A stretch of DNA of 64,000 nucleotides from DASXVU01 sp963732855 (GCA_963732855.1 CAVTBB010000005.1:124001-188000); one strand, 5' to 3'. Counted from the first letter of the stretch, positions 33,177-42,612 are shown. Translations and numbers: made by a program. The notes: generated by a model not told the origin, from the letters alone.

Positions 33177-34172
33177 TCATCTTATCTCATGGTCCTCGGC
33201 CTTTACCCCTAACTTTTCACAAAGCTCTAGGAATGCTTCCCTGCGCTCATCCGGATCATCAGCGTTGAACCGGAGCAGGAAAGGCCTCTGCGCCCAATCG
33301 AATGGCTCTTCGGTCTTGCCGTGGACGAAAAGGAGCATCGCCGCAAAGTTCACCGCGACATCGCCTTCGCGCTTCTGTGCCCCTCGGAAGAGCTCCTCGA
33401 CCACCTCGGGCGGATGGAACTCCTCCACCAGGTCCAAAGTGTGTGATAGTCCTCCATAGATGTTTCCCACGCGCAGGGAATGGACGATCGCGTTGACCTT
33501 TTCGTTGTAGTTGACGATATCTGGTGCATAGCTGATCACCGCGATCCTTAATCCCGTATCTCCGTTGGCGAACGCTTCGCGGAGAGCTTTCCGGGCGCGG
33601 GTTGTGTCTAGTTCGGCCAGTGCCTCTATGTCACGCCAATCGCGACCTTTGCTTGAGATCAGGATCTTCTCGATGGCTAGGCGTTCGCTCGGAGATGCCT
33701 CCCCGATCGCCTCCATGTCGTAACCGATACCGTCATGCCATTTCCCGTAATCGATGATCATGCTCTTTACGAAACGGTTCATAGGCGTATCAACGGTGGG
33801 AGCGGCCCCTTCGGGACCGGTTTTAAGCCTCGTGCCCTTGCCAGTTCTGTGATCCTCCCGGATCGATTCCATGTCCGGGTCGGGCGAAGGGGGACGGGGT
33901 GGTTCCAGTATGAAGTAGAACCGTTTCGGGTCGTTGAACTCACCTGAGTAATAAGGTGTATCCCGGTCATAGAACTCTATTCCGTTGCGGGTACCATGAG
34001 GCCAGGTGGTCACCGGCCGGGCCAGCCTAACAAATAATCCCGCTGGAGGTGCCGGAGAACCATGTCCTATCTCGGCGATCTCGTTTCCTGCTTTCAGTTC
34101 GTTCTCGATCAACGCACGCAACGGCTGCGGCAGCCGGTCTAGCTCCTTTTTGATCCCTTCTTCGCTCTTCAT
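33177..34172 (-). CDS. Hypothetical protein with HEAT-like C-terminal half
   Basis: 331 residues, soluble. The N-terminal half has AGNEIAEIGHGSPAPPAGLFVRLARPV and a Pro-rich segment (LEPPRPPSPDPD). The C-terminal half is made of short helices resembling HEAT/ARM units (EKILISSKGRDWRDIEALAEL, NGDTGLRIAVISYAP, PPEVVEELFRGAQ). That layout is seen in adaptor or immunity-type proteins, but no family can be named. It stands alone between two desulfurase genes, transcribed away from sufS. Confidence 0.65.
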   Translation of the reverse strand: MKSEEGIKKELDRLPQPLRALIENELKAGNEIAEIGHGSPAPPAGLFVRLARPVTTWPHGTRNGIEFYDRDTPYYSGEFNDPKRFYFILEPPRPPSPDPDMESIREDHRTGKGTRLKTGPEGAAPTVDTPMNRFVKSMIIDYGKWHDGIGYDMEAIGEASPSERLAIEKILISSKGRDWRDIEALAELDTTRARKALREAFANGDTGLRIAVISYAPDIVNYNEKVNAIVHSLRVGNIYGGLSHTLDLVEEFHPPEVVEELFRGAQKREGDVAVNFAAMLLFVHGKTEEPFDWAQRPFLLRFNADDPDERREAFLELCEKLGVKAEDHEIR

Positions 34173-34310
34173 CGACCTGCCTCCGATCGGTCCGGCGATC
34201 TTGGACCGACATCATATAGGGAACGTATTCCGGGATACAATTCCCACCGATTGTATCTAAAGCTGTCTGCCAAAAGGATAGATATACGCTCATCCTGATT
34301 CTCGTGTCCG

Positions 34311-35522
34311 ATGGACGTTGAAAAGATAAGGGCCGATTTTCCCATACTATCGAATGGGGACAAGAGCCTGGTCTACCTCGATACGGCCTGCCAGAGCCTT
34401 AGGCCTAGGCAGGTGGTCGAGGCCATGGATTCCTATTATTATGAGTATCCGGCCTGTGGCGGGAGGAGCGTGCACCGGCTCGCGACCCAGGTATCGATCA
34501 AGGTCGACGAGGCCAGGGAGAAGATATCCGATTTCATCGGTTCGGACTCGTACGACCAGATAATCTTCACCAAGAACACCACCGAGTCCATCAACCTAAT
34601 TGCCAGGGGTCTCGGCCTCAAGCGCGGCGATGCGGTGCTGACGACGGACATGGAGCATAACAGCAACCATGTTCCTTGGCTGCGGTTGAGGGGGACCGCC
34701 GGCGTCGATCGGGTAATCGTTGCCACTCCCGACGACGGATCGTTCGACATTGAAACGTTCAAGAACTCGCTGTCTAAGAAGGTCAGGTTGGTCAGTGTGG
34801 TCCAGACGAACAACGTAACGGGCACCACCATACCGGTGAAGGATATCTGCGAGATCGCGCACGACAACGGTTCGATGGTCATGGTGGACGGGGCACAATC
34901 GGCACCTCACATGAAAGTCGACATGGATGACATGGATGCGGACTTCTATGCGTTCTCCATGCACAAGATGCTCGGCCCATCCGGGGTCGGTGTGCTATAC
35001 GGGAAGAAGGAACTGCTCAATAAGGTCGAACCTCTCATCGTTGGAGGCGGAGGCGTCAGCCTCACGACCTATGACAAAGTCGACCTGCTCCCGATACCGG
35101 AGCGGTTCGAATCCGGTCTTCTCAACTATGCCGGGATCATCGGTTCCGGAGCGGCGGTCGACTATCTGAGGGCGATCGGGATGGACGAAGTGCTGGAGCA
35201 CGATATCGAATGCAACCGAATCGTGACGGATGGACTGGCTGACGAGGGAAAGATCACGATCATCGGTCCCAAGGACCCGGAGCTCCGGGGGAGCATCTTT
35301 TCGTTCAACATCAGCGGCATGCGCTCCCATGATGTAGCGATGATACTGGACGAGATGTCCGGGATGATGATACGTTCCGGTATGCATTGCGTGCATCCAT
35401 ATTTCCTGACCAGAAAGATCGATGGGGCGGCACGCGCCTCTTTCTATGTCTACACCAGCAAGGATGAGTGCAGGCGCTTCGTTCAGGCGGTCAAGGAGAC
35501 GGTGCGTTCCTTTGCCACCTGA
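34311..35522 (+). CDS. sufS: Cysteine desulfurase, SufS/CsdA type
   Basis: Second class of PLP cysteine desulfurase, feeding the Suf route. 403 residues. Opening KIRADFPIL and LDTACQSLRP, PLP lysine in SMHKMLGPSG, and the catalytic Cys in RSGMHCVHP near residue 365. Four active-site loops are intact, so it should be functional. No sufBC genes are next to it. Its last 40 bases overlap, in the opposite direction, the end of the pilin-like operon. Confidence 0.94.
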   Translation: MDVEKIRADFPILSNGDKSLVYLDTACQSLRPRQVVEAMDSYYYEYPACGGRSVHRLATQVSIKVDEAREKISDFIGSDSYDQIIFTKNTTESINLIARGLGLKRGDAVLTTDMEHNSNHVPWLRLRGTAGVDRVIVATPDDGSFDIETFKNSLSKKVRLVSVVQTNNVTGTTIPVKDICEIAHDNGSMVMVDGAQSAPHMKVDMDDMDADFYAFSMHKMLGPSGVGVLYGKKELLNKVEPLIVGGGGVSLTTYDKVDLLPIPERFESGLLNYAGIIGSGAAVDYLRAIGMDEVLEHDIECNRIVTDGLADEGKITIIGPKDPELRGSIFSFNISGMRSHDVAMILDEMSGMMIRSGMHCVHPYFLTRKIDGAARASFYVYTSKDECRRFVQAVKETVRSFAT

Positions 35523-35923
35523 ATGATGATCCGGTTTTTGGACAGGTCCTTGTGTAAGATGAGCAAGTCACCATGGACCAGGATGTGGTTTCCGTCCGCG
35601 GTGACGTTGCTTTCGAGATATGTGATAGTGGAGTGCAGCGGTGCGTATCTCCCTCCGATCTCGGATTCAATACAGACATATCCATTCTTGATCGATGCCA
35701 CTGACTGAACATCAGGCAGGAAATCAGCCACCGATATTGTCATCTGGACATTGTCCGGTGAATCAGAAACGGAATCGATGACGGCAGCTAACTGCGTCAC
35801 TCGGTGCTGAACCTCGTCGTCCGCCACGGCATGGTCCACCCCGGAGAATGCGATCACAAGGACCGTGGTCACCGCAATGCCGCAGACGAATAGCCAGACC
35901 TTTGAAAGGAAGAACTCCATCAT
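35483..35923 (-). CDS. Pilin-operon protein with N-terminal hydrophobic segment
   Basis: 146 residues. Residues 5-27 (LSKVWLFVCGIAVTTVLVIAFSG) form a hydrophobic helix like those of pilin or minor pilin-like proteins; the rest is a beta-rich soluble part (QMTISVADFLPDVQ, YLESNVTADGNHILVHGDLL). Unlike its two upstream neighbours it lacks an obvious prepilin cleavage motif. ATG overlaps the preceding stop (ATGA), so the three genes are translationally coupled. Likely an accessory surface subunit. Confidence 0.6.
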   Translation of the reverse strand: MMEFFLSKVWLFVCGIAVTTVLVIAFSGVDHAVADDEVQHRVTQLAAVIDSVSDSPDNVQMTISVADFLPDVQSVASIKNGYVCIESEIGGRYAPLHSTITYLESNVTADGNHILVHGDLLILHKDLSKNRIIIQVAKERTVSLTA

Positions 35924-36381
35924 GAGTTGCTCACCAGCACATAGGTCCCGTTGTCCGAAACGCAGGTGAAAGAGATCCTGACCACGCCCGATGTCAAATG
36001 GAAAGGATGGTTATCGGCGGTCGTGACCCGAACCGCAGGATTCGATAGAAAGATACGGTCTAGTCCTCCCTCATGCATGACCTTGATGACCATCGACTCG
36101 GTCCGATCCAGGTCGCCTCCGATCTCGATGGTGCATTTGTTGTCCGAAAGCGGCGAATCCAGGACCCGGTGGTTGCCGGGACCGGAAAGGTAGGTGGCTG
36201 TGATCATCTCCCTGATGTGTTCGGCAGCGCTCATCGCCTGAGACTCCGACGTTTTGGCCTGAAAGGAGCCAATGCTGGAAAGCAAAATGGGGGCAGAAAG
36301 CGAGATCATAAGAGAGACGATTAGGAGCTTTAGCGGCATCCCCTCCAGCCCCCGCTTATCCGTTATGGCCAAAACGGTCAC
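35920..36381 (-). CDS. Archaeal pilin-like protein
   Basis: 153 residues. A short basic leader (TDKRG) precedes LEGMPLKLLIVSLMISLSAPILLSS, which fits a prepilin-type signal cut after Gly with the following helix forming the filament core. The remainder is a beta-rich head. Overlaps both neighbours by four bases (ATGA on each side). Middle gene of a three-gene operon with a similar pilin upstream. Confidence 0.7.
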   Translation of the reverse strand: MTVLAITDKRGLEGMPLKLLIVSLMISLSAPILLSSIGSFQAKTSESQAMSAAEHIREMITATYLSGPGNHRVLDSPLSDNKCTIEIGGDLDRTESMVIKVMHEGGLDRIFLSNPAVRVTTADNHPFHLTSGVVRISFTCVSDNGTYVLVSNS

Positions 36382-36854
36382 CCCGAAATGACCGGGATGC
36401 TCAGGCTGGTGTCCGTGCCGTAGCCGCTCTTGGTGACCGTGACCGTGACGAAACCGACCGCCTTGCCGGTCTGGGTTACCTGAAGATTGTTCAGCGTCAC
36501 CTTTCCGCTGGAATCGGTCGTTCCGTATGGTCTGGTGCCGTCCATCCTAGTGATGCCGCATCCGTCAAGAACGACCGTCGCTCCGGATAGTGGATCGCCC
36601 TTGCCATCAGAAACGGCCATGGTGAGATCGATGTTCTCGACCTCGTAGATCCCGTCTCCGTTGCCATCATGCGCAACAATCTCCGATGGAGAGGATGTGA
36701 CCGACCCGATGGATTGCGGCGCGTTCAGGTTCCCCATCCATCCCAGCAGTACAGCGGAGCCTATCCCGGCGATCAGTACCATGATCATCAACTGCAGCGG
36801 CAGTCCCTCGATCCCTCCGCTCCGGTCTTTCTTGAATCGTGTTCTCATCCTCAT
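36378..36854 (-). CDS. Archaeal pilin-like protein, first gene of operon
   Basis: 158 residues. Basic leader MRMRTRFKKDRSGG, then IEGLPLQLMIMVLIAGIGSAVLLGWM, a prepilin-like signal with a core helix. The head (residues 60-158) contains a calcium-like DGNGDGIYE loop followed by an Ig-like or carboxypeptidase-regulatory-type beta-sandwich (TTDSSGKVTLNNLQVT). First of the three overlapping pilin genes; its promoter lies in the 400-base gap upstream. Confidence 0.75.
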   Translation of the reverse strand: MRMRTRFKKDRSGGIEGLPLQLMIMVLIAGIGSAVLLGWMGNLNAPQSIGSVTSSPSEIVAHDGNGDGIYEVENIDLTMAVSDGKGDPLSGATVVLDGCGITRMDGTRPYGTTDSSGKVTLNNLQVTQTGKAVGFVTVTVTKSGYGTDTSLSIPVISG

Positions 36855-37255
36855 GTGAGTACCTCTGTTCCCAAACCGGTCCCGGGGTCGATATGCGGTG
36901 CCGTTACAGTCAGGCTACGCCGTACATCATTAACCAGCGATGGAAGTTGAAATTCCTAAATGTTATTCGAGGGCGAGATCGGGAAAAGGATCACAAATTG
37001 TAAGTTAATCCGACATTCATCATCTGACAGATGAATAGAATTTCTGCAATGCAAAAGGAACGGCATTGCAGAGGGGAGATAATTACCACAACTAGTGATG
37101 GAAATATCCGATAGGACGAAGGGCCATTAATGCATAATATGCTGGCTACCTTCTAGATGAGCACCGTACTTTCCAGTCTAGTTCATCAATTCGGAATTTA
37201 TTGGAATGACAACCCTCGACATCTTTTATGGCAGGAATGTGAGGACTGAAAGTGT
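36855..37255. other. Intergenic region upstream of the pilin operon
   Basis: About 400 bases, AT-rich, without a supported gene. It includes the pilin promoter and the 3' end of the sulfur operon transcript. A perfect 9-base-pair hairpin is at 37044-37071 and a smaller stem (ATTCATC/GATGAAT) at about 37016-37037. Confidence 0.5.
37044..37071. terminator. Perfect hairpin, possible 3' end signal of the sulfur operon
   Basis: Arms CTGCAATGC (37044-37052) and GCATTGCAG (37063-37071) with a ten-base loop. It lies about 185 bases past the DUF59 stop on the minus strand. No T-run follows directly, so termination is only one possibility. Confidence 0.3.
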
Positions 37256-37456
37256 TTACACCGGGTCGCCCAACTTGATCTTGACCTCTTTTACGTCCCA
37301 CATGTTCCCGACCTTTTCTTGGATCTCTTCCTCGATGTTCGCCGCGAACAGGTTGTTCGAGGCCAGGTCGAGATCGATCGTGACCACCCCGTCTTCCACC
37401 TTGATTTCCTTGACCATCTCGGTCCTGACGATGTCCAGCCCGGCAAGCGGGTTCAT
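37256..37456 (-). CDS. DUF59/MIP18-type Fe-S assembly protein
   Basis: 66 residues, a minimal DUF59 domain: NPLAGLDIVRTEMVKEIKVEDG and TIDLDLAS are typical, followed by a helix and the strand VKEVKIKLGD. The domain occurs in SufT and in Fe-S carrier proteins, so a cluster-maturation role is likely. The usual Cys-containing loop of longer DUF59 proteins is not present. Start overlaps the stop of the iscU pseudogene by four bases (ATGA). Last gene of a tusA-dsrE-nifS-iscU-DUF59 operon and one of its two intact members. Confidence 0.8.
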   Translation of the reverse strand: MNPLAGLDIVRTEMVKEIKVEDGVVTIDLDLASNNLFAANIEEEIQEKVGNMWDVKEVKIKLGDPV

Positions 37457-37899
37457 GACGTGTCTTCAGGCGGCTGCTGCACGATCTCCACAGTGGTCGG
37501 CACCTTCTCCTTGTACCATCCCGTGCTTCTCTTCGTAGTTCTGTATGGCGGCCTCGAAGGCCTCGACCGCCAGCACCGAGCAGTGCGCCTTGATCTTCGG
37601 CAGCCCGCCCAGCGCGTCCGAGGCTTCCTGCCAGCTGATCTCCTTGGCCTCTGTCGAGGGTCTTGCCCTTGGCCAGCTCGGTGATGATCGAGCCGGTGGC
37701 GATGTTGGAGGCGCAGCCGTAGGACTCGAACTTGATGTCCGATGACTTTGGTCTCCGGGTCCACTTTGATGTAGACGGCCACCATGTCGCCGCAGGCGGG
37801 GCTGCCCTCCATGGCCTTGCCGTCGGCGTTTTCGATCTTGCCGACGTTGTGCGGGTGCCGGAAGTGCTCCAGAACCGTCTCGGTATACGGGAATTTCAT
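37453..37899 (-). pseudogene. IscU-like scaffold gene with internal frameshifts
   Basis: Starts well: MKFPYTETVLEHFRHPHNVGKI and GSPACGDMVAVYIKVD with the first cluster Cys intact. Then homology moves to other frames: DIKFESYGCASNIATGSIITELAKGKTLD, next EAKEISWQEASDALGGLPKIKAHCSVLAVEAFEAAIQNYEEKHGM, and finally the original frame to PPEDTS. At least three one-base shifts, near 37740, 37660 and 37525. All three cluster cysteines are still encoded. Start and stop spacing to neighbours is preserved (14 bases; ATGA overlap), so damage is recent or the sequence is inaccurate here. Confidence 0.8.
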
Positions 37900-37913
37900 G
37901 TTCAGTCCTCTCT

Positions 37914-39099
37914 TCACGCTTTCTTGCCCAGCGGACTGATTTTTCTCAGAGTCAGCGGACTGATCTTCGGCCAGCGTCTCAACGATGGCTCGATCCGCAT
38001 GCTTCCTCCATGGTGTTATAGCGGCTCAAGCGTGAAGCGATCGAGCCATGGGCCCGCTCGTGGTCGCCGCCGATGCCGTAGATGACGTGGCTGCCCTCCA
38101 GCGAGCGGCTGAAGCAGGCCGAGCCGGTGCTGACGGCGAAGCCGCGCATGTCCAGGTGCAGGGTGATCGATTCGCCCTCGACAAAGTGGAAGGAGATGTT
38201 GGCGTTCTGCGGCAGGCGCTTGCTGCGGGGCCGTTGAGCATCGCGTGTCGGGATCTCTGCCAGCGTGCGTCGATCAATGTGATCGCGCATGGCTCGCAGC
38301 TGCTTGTTCTCCTCGTCGTGACCAGTTCGGCCGCCCTGGCGAAGCCCACCGCGCCCGGGATGTTCTCCACGCCGGCCCGCAGGTCGAACTCCTGGAACCC
38401 GCCGTCCATCCACTTGGCCAGCGGCGTGCCCTTGCGCACGTACAGGCCGCCGACGCCCCTGGGGCCGTGGATGGTGTGCGCCGAAACGGTCAGCAGGTCC
38501 ACCGGGATCTTCGCTGACATCGAGCGGCACGCGCCGGAAGGTATGCGTGGCGTCGGTATGGAACAGGACTCCCTTCTCGCGGCAGATACCCGCCGATGGC
38601 CTCGATGTCCTGCACCGTGCCGATTTCCTGGTTGGCGTGCTGGACGGAAACCAGGATGGTCTCGTCGCGTGATGGATGCTCAAGCTGGTCCAGGTTGACG
38701 AATCCTTCACCGTCAACATCAAGGTAAGGTGACCCTGAAGCCCTCGTCTCTCCAACGCTGGGCGCTGTTGCAGCACCGGGAAATCCTCGATTTTGGAGAC
38801 GATGATATGCTTGCCCTTTTTCCTTGCCGAGCGCCATGGCCGACGCCTTTGAGCGCCATGTTGCTGGATTCGGTGCCGCCCGAGGTGAAGATGAATTCTT
38901 CCGGGCCTGCGCCCAGGGGTCGGCGAGATCACTCGGGCGCCGTCCAGGGCTTCCCGCGCCTCGATCCCCAGGGAGTAGCCGAACTCGGAGGTGGCCACGG
39001 CGTAGGTCTCGAAGAAGTACGGCTTCATCGCCTCCAGCACCCGCTCGTCCAACGCGTGGTGGCGGCCGCATTGTCCAGATAATGTCCCTTTTCTTTCAT
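37914..39099 (-). pseudogene. NifS-like cysteine desulfurase gene with many frameshifts
   Basis: Homology to a whole NifS runs from GHYLDNAAATT at 39099 to KISPLTLRKISPLGKKA ending at 37914, but changes frame many times (for example after AATTR, around EALDGAR, GTESSNMALKG, and in the C-terminal part). The Cys loop STGSACFSRS is present. At the PLP-lysine position the text reads SAHTIHGPRG where NifS proteins have S-A-H-K, so the key Lys is Thr. Not translatable as it stands. Higher GC than surrounding genes. Confidence 0.8.
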
Positions 39100-39123
39100 T
39101 GGTACCCTCTCAAATGAACAGCG

Positions 39124-39526
39124 TCACGTGGAGTCTTTGGCTTCGTTGATGTAGGTGCCGACCGCCCCGTAATCGTCGATCAGATCGACCCTCAGGTCTT
39201 CTTTTTTGATGCCCATGATGTCCATGGTCATATCGCAGGCGAGGATCTTACCGCCCAGTTCCTTGAAGTCCTGCATCATCTTTTCCAGATCGACCACGTT
39301 GGCCTTTTTCATCCTCCTTTTGACCATCATTTCCCAGGCCCAGCATGTTCATCTTGGAAAGCGGACCCTTCTCCAGTCCGCCTTTCTTGAGACGCTGCAG
39401 GCCCCAGAAAGTGAAGAACATCGACGCTTCCATGCCCATGGAAAGCGCGCCGTTACCGATGATGAGCGCGCTGTAGACCTTGTCCATGTCCCCGCTGTGA
39501 ACGATGATCGTCGTTCGTTCTGCCAT
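39124..39526 (-). pseudogene. DsrE-like sulfur carrier protein gene, one frameshift
   Basis: The N-terminal part (AERTTIIVHSGDMDKVYSALIIGNGALSMG and MFFTFWGLQRLKKGG) and the C-terminal part (ANVVDLEKMMQDFKELGGKILACDMTMDIMG to the end) are in different frames. They join near 39330 with a single extra base. Restored, it would be a DsrE/DsrF/DsrH-type protein of about 133 residues with Cys in LACDMT. Start at ATG 39526 after GGGGTGAT. Follows tusA by five bases. Confidence 0.8.
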
Positions 39527-39531
39527 CTTTA

Positions 39532-39762
39532 TCACCCCTTCACTTTCTTAATTCGGATGCGCCAGGTATTCCCTTCCTCCTTGATGTCGAGGAGCTCCTC
39601 CCCGAGCGACGCGACCGCCATCGGGATCTCCTTCTTGGACGCCGGATGGTCTCCTGTGATCTCTATGATATCGCCTATCGACGCCTTTCGCAATGCCTTC
39701 CTAGTCTCAACCAAGGGCGTTGGACAGTTCTTGCCCATGCAATCAACCTTAATCTCCGCCAT
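39532..39762 (-). CDS. tusA: TusA-family sulfurtransferase
   Basis: Small protein that carries persulfide sulfur on a conserved cysteine. 76 residues, family length. The signature is DCMGKNCPTPLVETRKAL with Cys13 in the C-P-x-P motif. Start at ATG 39762 with AAGGTGA six bases upstream; the longer frame adds three codons. First gene of the sulfur operon tusA, dsrE-like, nifS, iscU, DUF59, and intact although three downstream genes are frameshifted. Confidence 0.93.
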   Translation of the reverse strand: MAEIKVDCMGKNCPTPLVETRKALRKASIGDIIEITGDHPASKKEIPMAVASLGEELLDIKEEGNTWRIRIKKVKG

Positions 39763-40049
39763 CGTGTTCACCTTGAGACAATATTGATTCTAATTCATAT
39801 GTTATTATTGTTAAATGATACAATAATATGATACAATAATGGGATCGCGGCCAACCAGCATCTATCCGCAGATACCTGTCGCGATATACTGATCTATCAA
39901 TGTCGCCTACGCCGATGCGACACCTAATATCACTTCCCTAAATGGTCGAGCCACCTATCGCTTGGCCACCTGGCAGGTCTACAGGTTGTTTATCAAAAAT
40001 GATAACTGACCTATTCGATTTTATACGATAGAACCGCGATTTTAAAGAA

Positions 40050-40421
40050 GTGCCGGAATTACAGCCTCCCGAAATATCGAGCCTATTGGCCGATAGACAT
40101 TCGGCGAGGATACTCTTTGTCACTATGAGACATCCAAGATCGGCATTTGATCTCAGTCAGACAATTGGGATACCCATTGCTGTCTGTTTTCGGAAGATCA
40201 AGTTGCTTGAAGATGCTGGTTTGATCGTCTGCGCGGAAAGGATGGTCATTAACAACGGAAAGAGGGTTAGCCTCTTCAGGTCGAACCTGAAGAACGGCCA
40301 GGTCTTTCTTGAAAGAAACAAGATCCAGGCTAGGATCGAGTTGTTCGATGGTTCGTTGGAGGAAGTGAGGTATGAGATGGAATTGCCGATATTTCGTAAT
40401 GTGACCAAAAAACCGGTTTGA
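40050..40421 (+). CDS. Winged-helix transcriptional regulator
   Basis: 123 residues with an ArsR/MarR-like winged helix: SLLADRHSARILFVTMRHPRSAFDLSQTIGIPIAVCFRKIKLLEDAGLIV at about 10-60, then a wing strand and a beta-rich C-terminal part. The likely start is the GTG at 40050, about 28 bases after a TATA-like TTTTATACG (40018-40026), so the mRNA is probably leaderless. It lies between the sulfur operon and the biotin carboxylase; its target is unknown. Confidence 0.75.
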   Translation: MPELQPPEISSLLADRHSARILFVTMRHPRSAFDLSQTIGIPIAVCFRKIKLLEDAGLIVCAERMVINNGKRVSLFRSNLKNGQVFLERNKIQARIELFDGSLEEVRYEMELPIFRNVTKKPV

Positions 40422-40672
40422 TGGCAGCCACGCAACATGTGAAGAGGAGACCACATCAGATTCAAGAGACCCCTCAATTCGTACTCCGCATTTCGCATTG
40501 CCATCTGGATGTACAATAAGCGACATGATTTTCAAATATCATGCGCGTAACCCGAAGCCAAGCTACGATATTCCACAAAGAAATATGATGGACTAGCGGG
40601 TAAGCTTTATCTAAACAATGATTATACCGAGGGAGAGCGTCGCATGCTACGACGTGTCTAAGGTGCGTCAGA

Positions 40673-42061
40673 ATGTTCAATCGTGTCCTAGTGGCGAACA
40701 GAGGCGAGATCGCGATAAGGATCCTCAAGACCTGCAAGAGACTTGGTATTCCCACGGTCGCCGTCTATACGCCATCGGATAAACACTGCAAGCACGTTGG
40801 GCTGGCCGATAGGGCGGTCGAGCTGCAGTCCAAGCCGGGGATGATCGGCTACCTGGACATGGACGCCATTTTCGATGTGGCCAACCGGATGAAGGTGGAA
40901 GCGATCCATCCCGGCTACGGTTTCCTATCTGAGAAGGCCGAGTTCTCCGAGCGATGCGAGGAGGAGGGGCTTTCGTTCATCGGGCCGAACCCGCGGGCAA
41001 TGAAGCTATTGAGCACCAAGCTCGGTTCTAGAGCATTCATGACCAAGGTTGGCGTACCGGTCATGCCAGGCGTGCTAGAGCCGCTGAAGGACGCGGAGGA
41101 CGCCAAGAAGCAGGCCAACCGTATCGGATACCCGGTCATGCTGAAGGCGTCCGGAGGCGGCGGCGGGCGCGGGATGCGGGTCGTCAACAACGACACCGAA
41201 ATGGAAGACGCGTTCGCATCGGCCAGGAACGAGGCGGCCAAGGCGTTCAACAACCCCACGATCTACATGGAGAAGGCATTCCTGCGCGGAAGGCACATTG
41301 AGTTCCAGGTGGTCGGCGACTCCAGGGGCAACGCTTACTGCCTGGGAGAGAGGGAATGTTCCGTCCAGCGCCGTCACCAGAAGATCCTGGAGGAGACTCC
41401 GTCCTGCGCCGTCAACGAGGAGATGAGGGAGCGTATCGGCACCCTGGTCAAAGAGGCGGTCAAGAAGGCCAGGTACACTTCGCTGGGAACGTTCGAGTTC
41501 CTCATGGGCGACGGGCACCTGTACTTCATGGAGGCCAACTGCCGTATCCAGGTGGAGCATCCGATCACCGAGGTCTGCACCGGGCTGGACCTGGTGGAGA
41601 TGCAGTTGTCAATCGCCACCGACAAGGATGTTACGAAAGAACTCGGTTCGGTGCAGCCGAAGGGGCACGCGATGGAGTTCCGTATCAACGCCGAGAACCC
41701 GTTCAACAATTTCATGCCGACACCAGGACGCATCGAGAAATACGTCGAGCCAGCCGGCGAGGGCATCCGCATCGACTCCCACGCTTACGAAGGGTATGTC
41801 GTCCCCACCGAGTTCGACAACCTCCTGGCCAAGCTAATCGTCCACGGTAAGGACAGGACGGAAGTGCTGAACAAGGCACGGGATGCCTTGGACCGATACA
41901 CGGTCACCGGGATCAAGACCACCATTCCGTACCATAGGTTGGCCATCAGGAACCATGATTTCATCGACGGCAACTACAACATCGAGTTCGTGAAGGACCA
42001 TCCTCCGGCCGACATGCTGAAACAGACCGAGTTCTCGCTGTTCGAGAACTACGGTCCCTGA
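40673..42061 (+). CDS. pycA: Biotin carboxylase subunit, pyruvate carboxylase A type
   Basis: ATP-grasp enzyme that carboxylates biotin, in methanogens usually as the A subunit of a two-subunit pyruvate carboxylase making oxaloacetate; acetyl/propionyl-CoA carboxylase use is the alternative. 462 residues. N-terminal LVANRGEIAIRI, ATP-grasp glycine loop KASGGGGGRGM, metal/bicarbonate region FMEANCRIQVEHPITE, and C-terminal domain AEXP-like INAENPFNNFMPTPG. ATG at 40673 after AAGGTG; TATA-like CTTTATCTAA at about 40605. The B subunit is not in the window. The end overlaps thpR by 13 bases. Confidence 0.93.
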   Translation: MFNRVLVANRGEIAIRILKTCKRLGIPTVAVYTPSDKHCKHVGLADRAVELQSKPGMIGYLDMDAIFDVANRMKVEAIHPGYGFLSEKAEFSERCEEEGLSFIGPNPRAMKLLSTKLGSRAFMTKVGVPVMPGVLEPLKDAEDAKKQANRIGYPVMLKASGGGGGRGMRVVNNDTEMEDAFASARNEAAKAFNNPTIYMEKAFLRGRHIEFQVVGDSRGNAYCLGERECSVQRRHQKILEETPSCAVNEEMRERIGTLVKEAVKKARYTSLGTFEFLMGDGHLYFMEANCRIQVEHPITEVCTGLDLVEMQLSIATDKDVTKELGSVQPKGHAMEFRINAENPFNNFMPTPGRIEKYVEPAGEGIRIDSHAYEGYVVPTEFDNLLAKLIVHGKDRTEVLNKARDALDRYTVTGIKTTIPYHRLAIRNHDFIDGNYNIEFVKDHPPADMLKQTEFSLFENYGP

Positions 42062-42612
42062 AGTACTACTTCCGCTACGGTGGTGTACGCCGGGCCTTTC
42101 GGACCGAGCACGCTCTTCTTCAGCCTGATCGAACGAACTGGCCTCATACCGAAATCATGGTCCTTGAAACGTTCGATGATGCCTTTTACCTGCTCCGTCC
42201 CGGTCGGGTCCTTCATCCGGCCAACGGTCAGGTGCGGGGAGAATGGCCTTTCCTCCCTCTCGAACCCAAGGCGTGCGCATTCTTCGTCCAGGACCTTGGC
42301 GATGCCTATCAAAGGTTCCGCTCCATGCATGCCCACCCAGACCACCCGGATGTTATCCTTCGAGGGAAACGACCCCATGCCTTTCAGCGATATCTCGAAT
42401 GGCGCCACGCCCTTGACCGCCTTATCCATGGCGGCGATGAGCTTCGGGATCGCCGCCTCGTCCGTCTCCCCGAGGAACTTCAGCGTGACATGGATTATGT
42501 CCATGGCCACTGGCCTCATCCCACCCCCCACGGTGCGCAGTTCGCGGTCTAACTTGACCAGTTCACCGATCTCGGAGATGTCGACCGATATGAAACCTCT
42601 GAACAATCCCAT
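42049..42612 (-). CDS. thpR: RNA 2',3'-cyclic phosphodiesterase, LigT/ThpR type
   Basis: Opens 2',3'-cyclic phosphate ends of RNA, probably in tRNA processing. 187 residues. Two HxTx motifs, HVTLKFLGE (His41) and the later PHLTVGRM, are the catalytic pair of the 2H family. Start at MGLFRGF (ATG 42612) because GGGTGA is six bases upstream; an ATG at 42630 directly after the neighbouring stop is the alternative. Forms a pair with the zinc-ribbon gene upstream. Confidence 0.92.
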   Translation of the reverse strand: MGLFRGFISVDISEIGELVKLDRELRTVGGGMRPVAMDIIHVTLKFLGETDEAAIPKLIAAMDKAVKGVAPFEISLKGMGSFPSKDNIRVVWVGMHGAEPLIGIAKVLDEECARLGFEREERPFSPHLTVGRMKDPTGTEQVKGIIERFKDHDFGMRPVRSIRLKKSVLGPKGPAYTTVAEVVLQGP

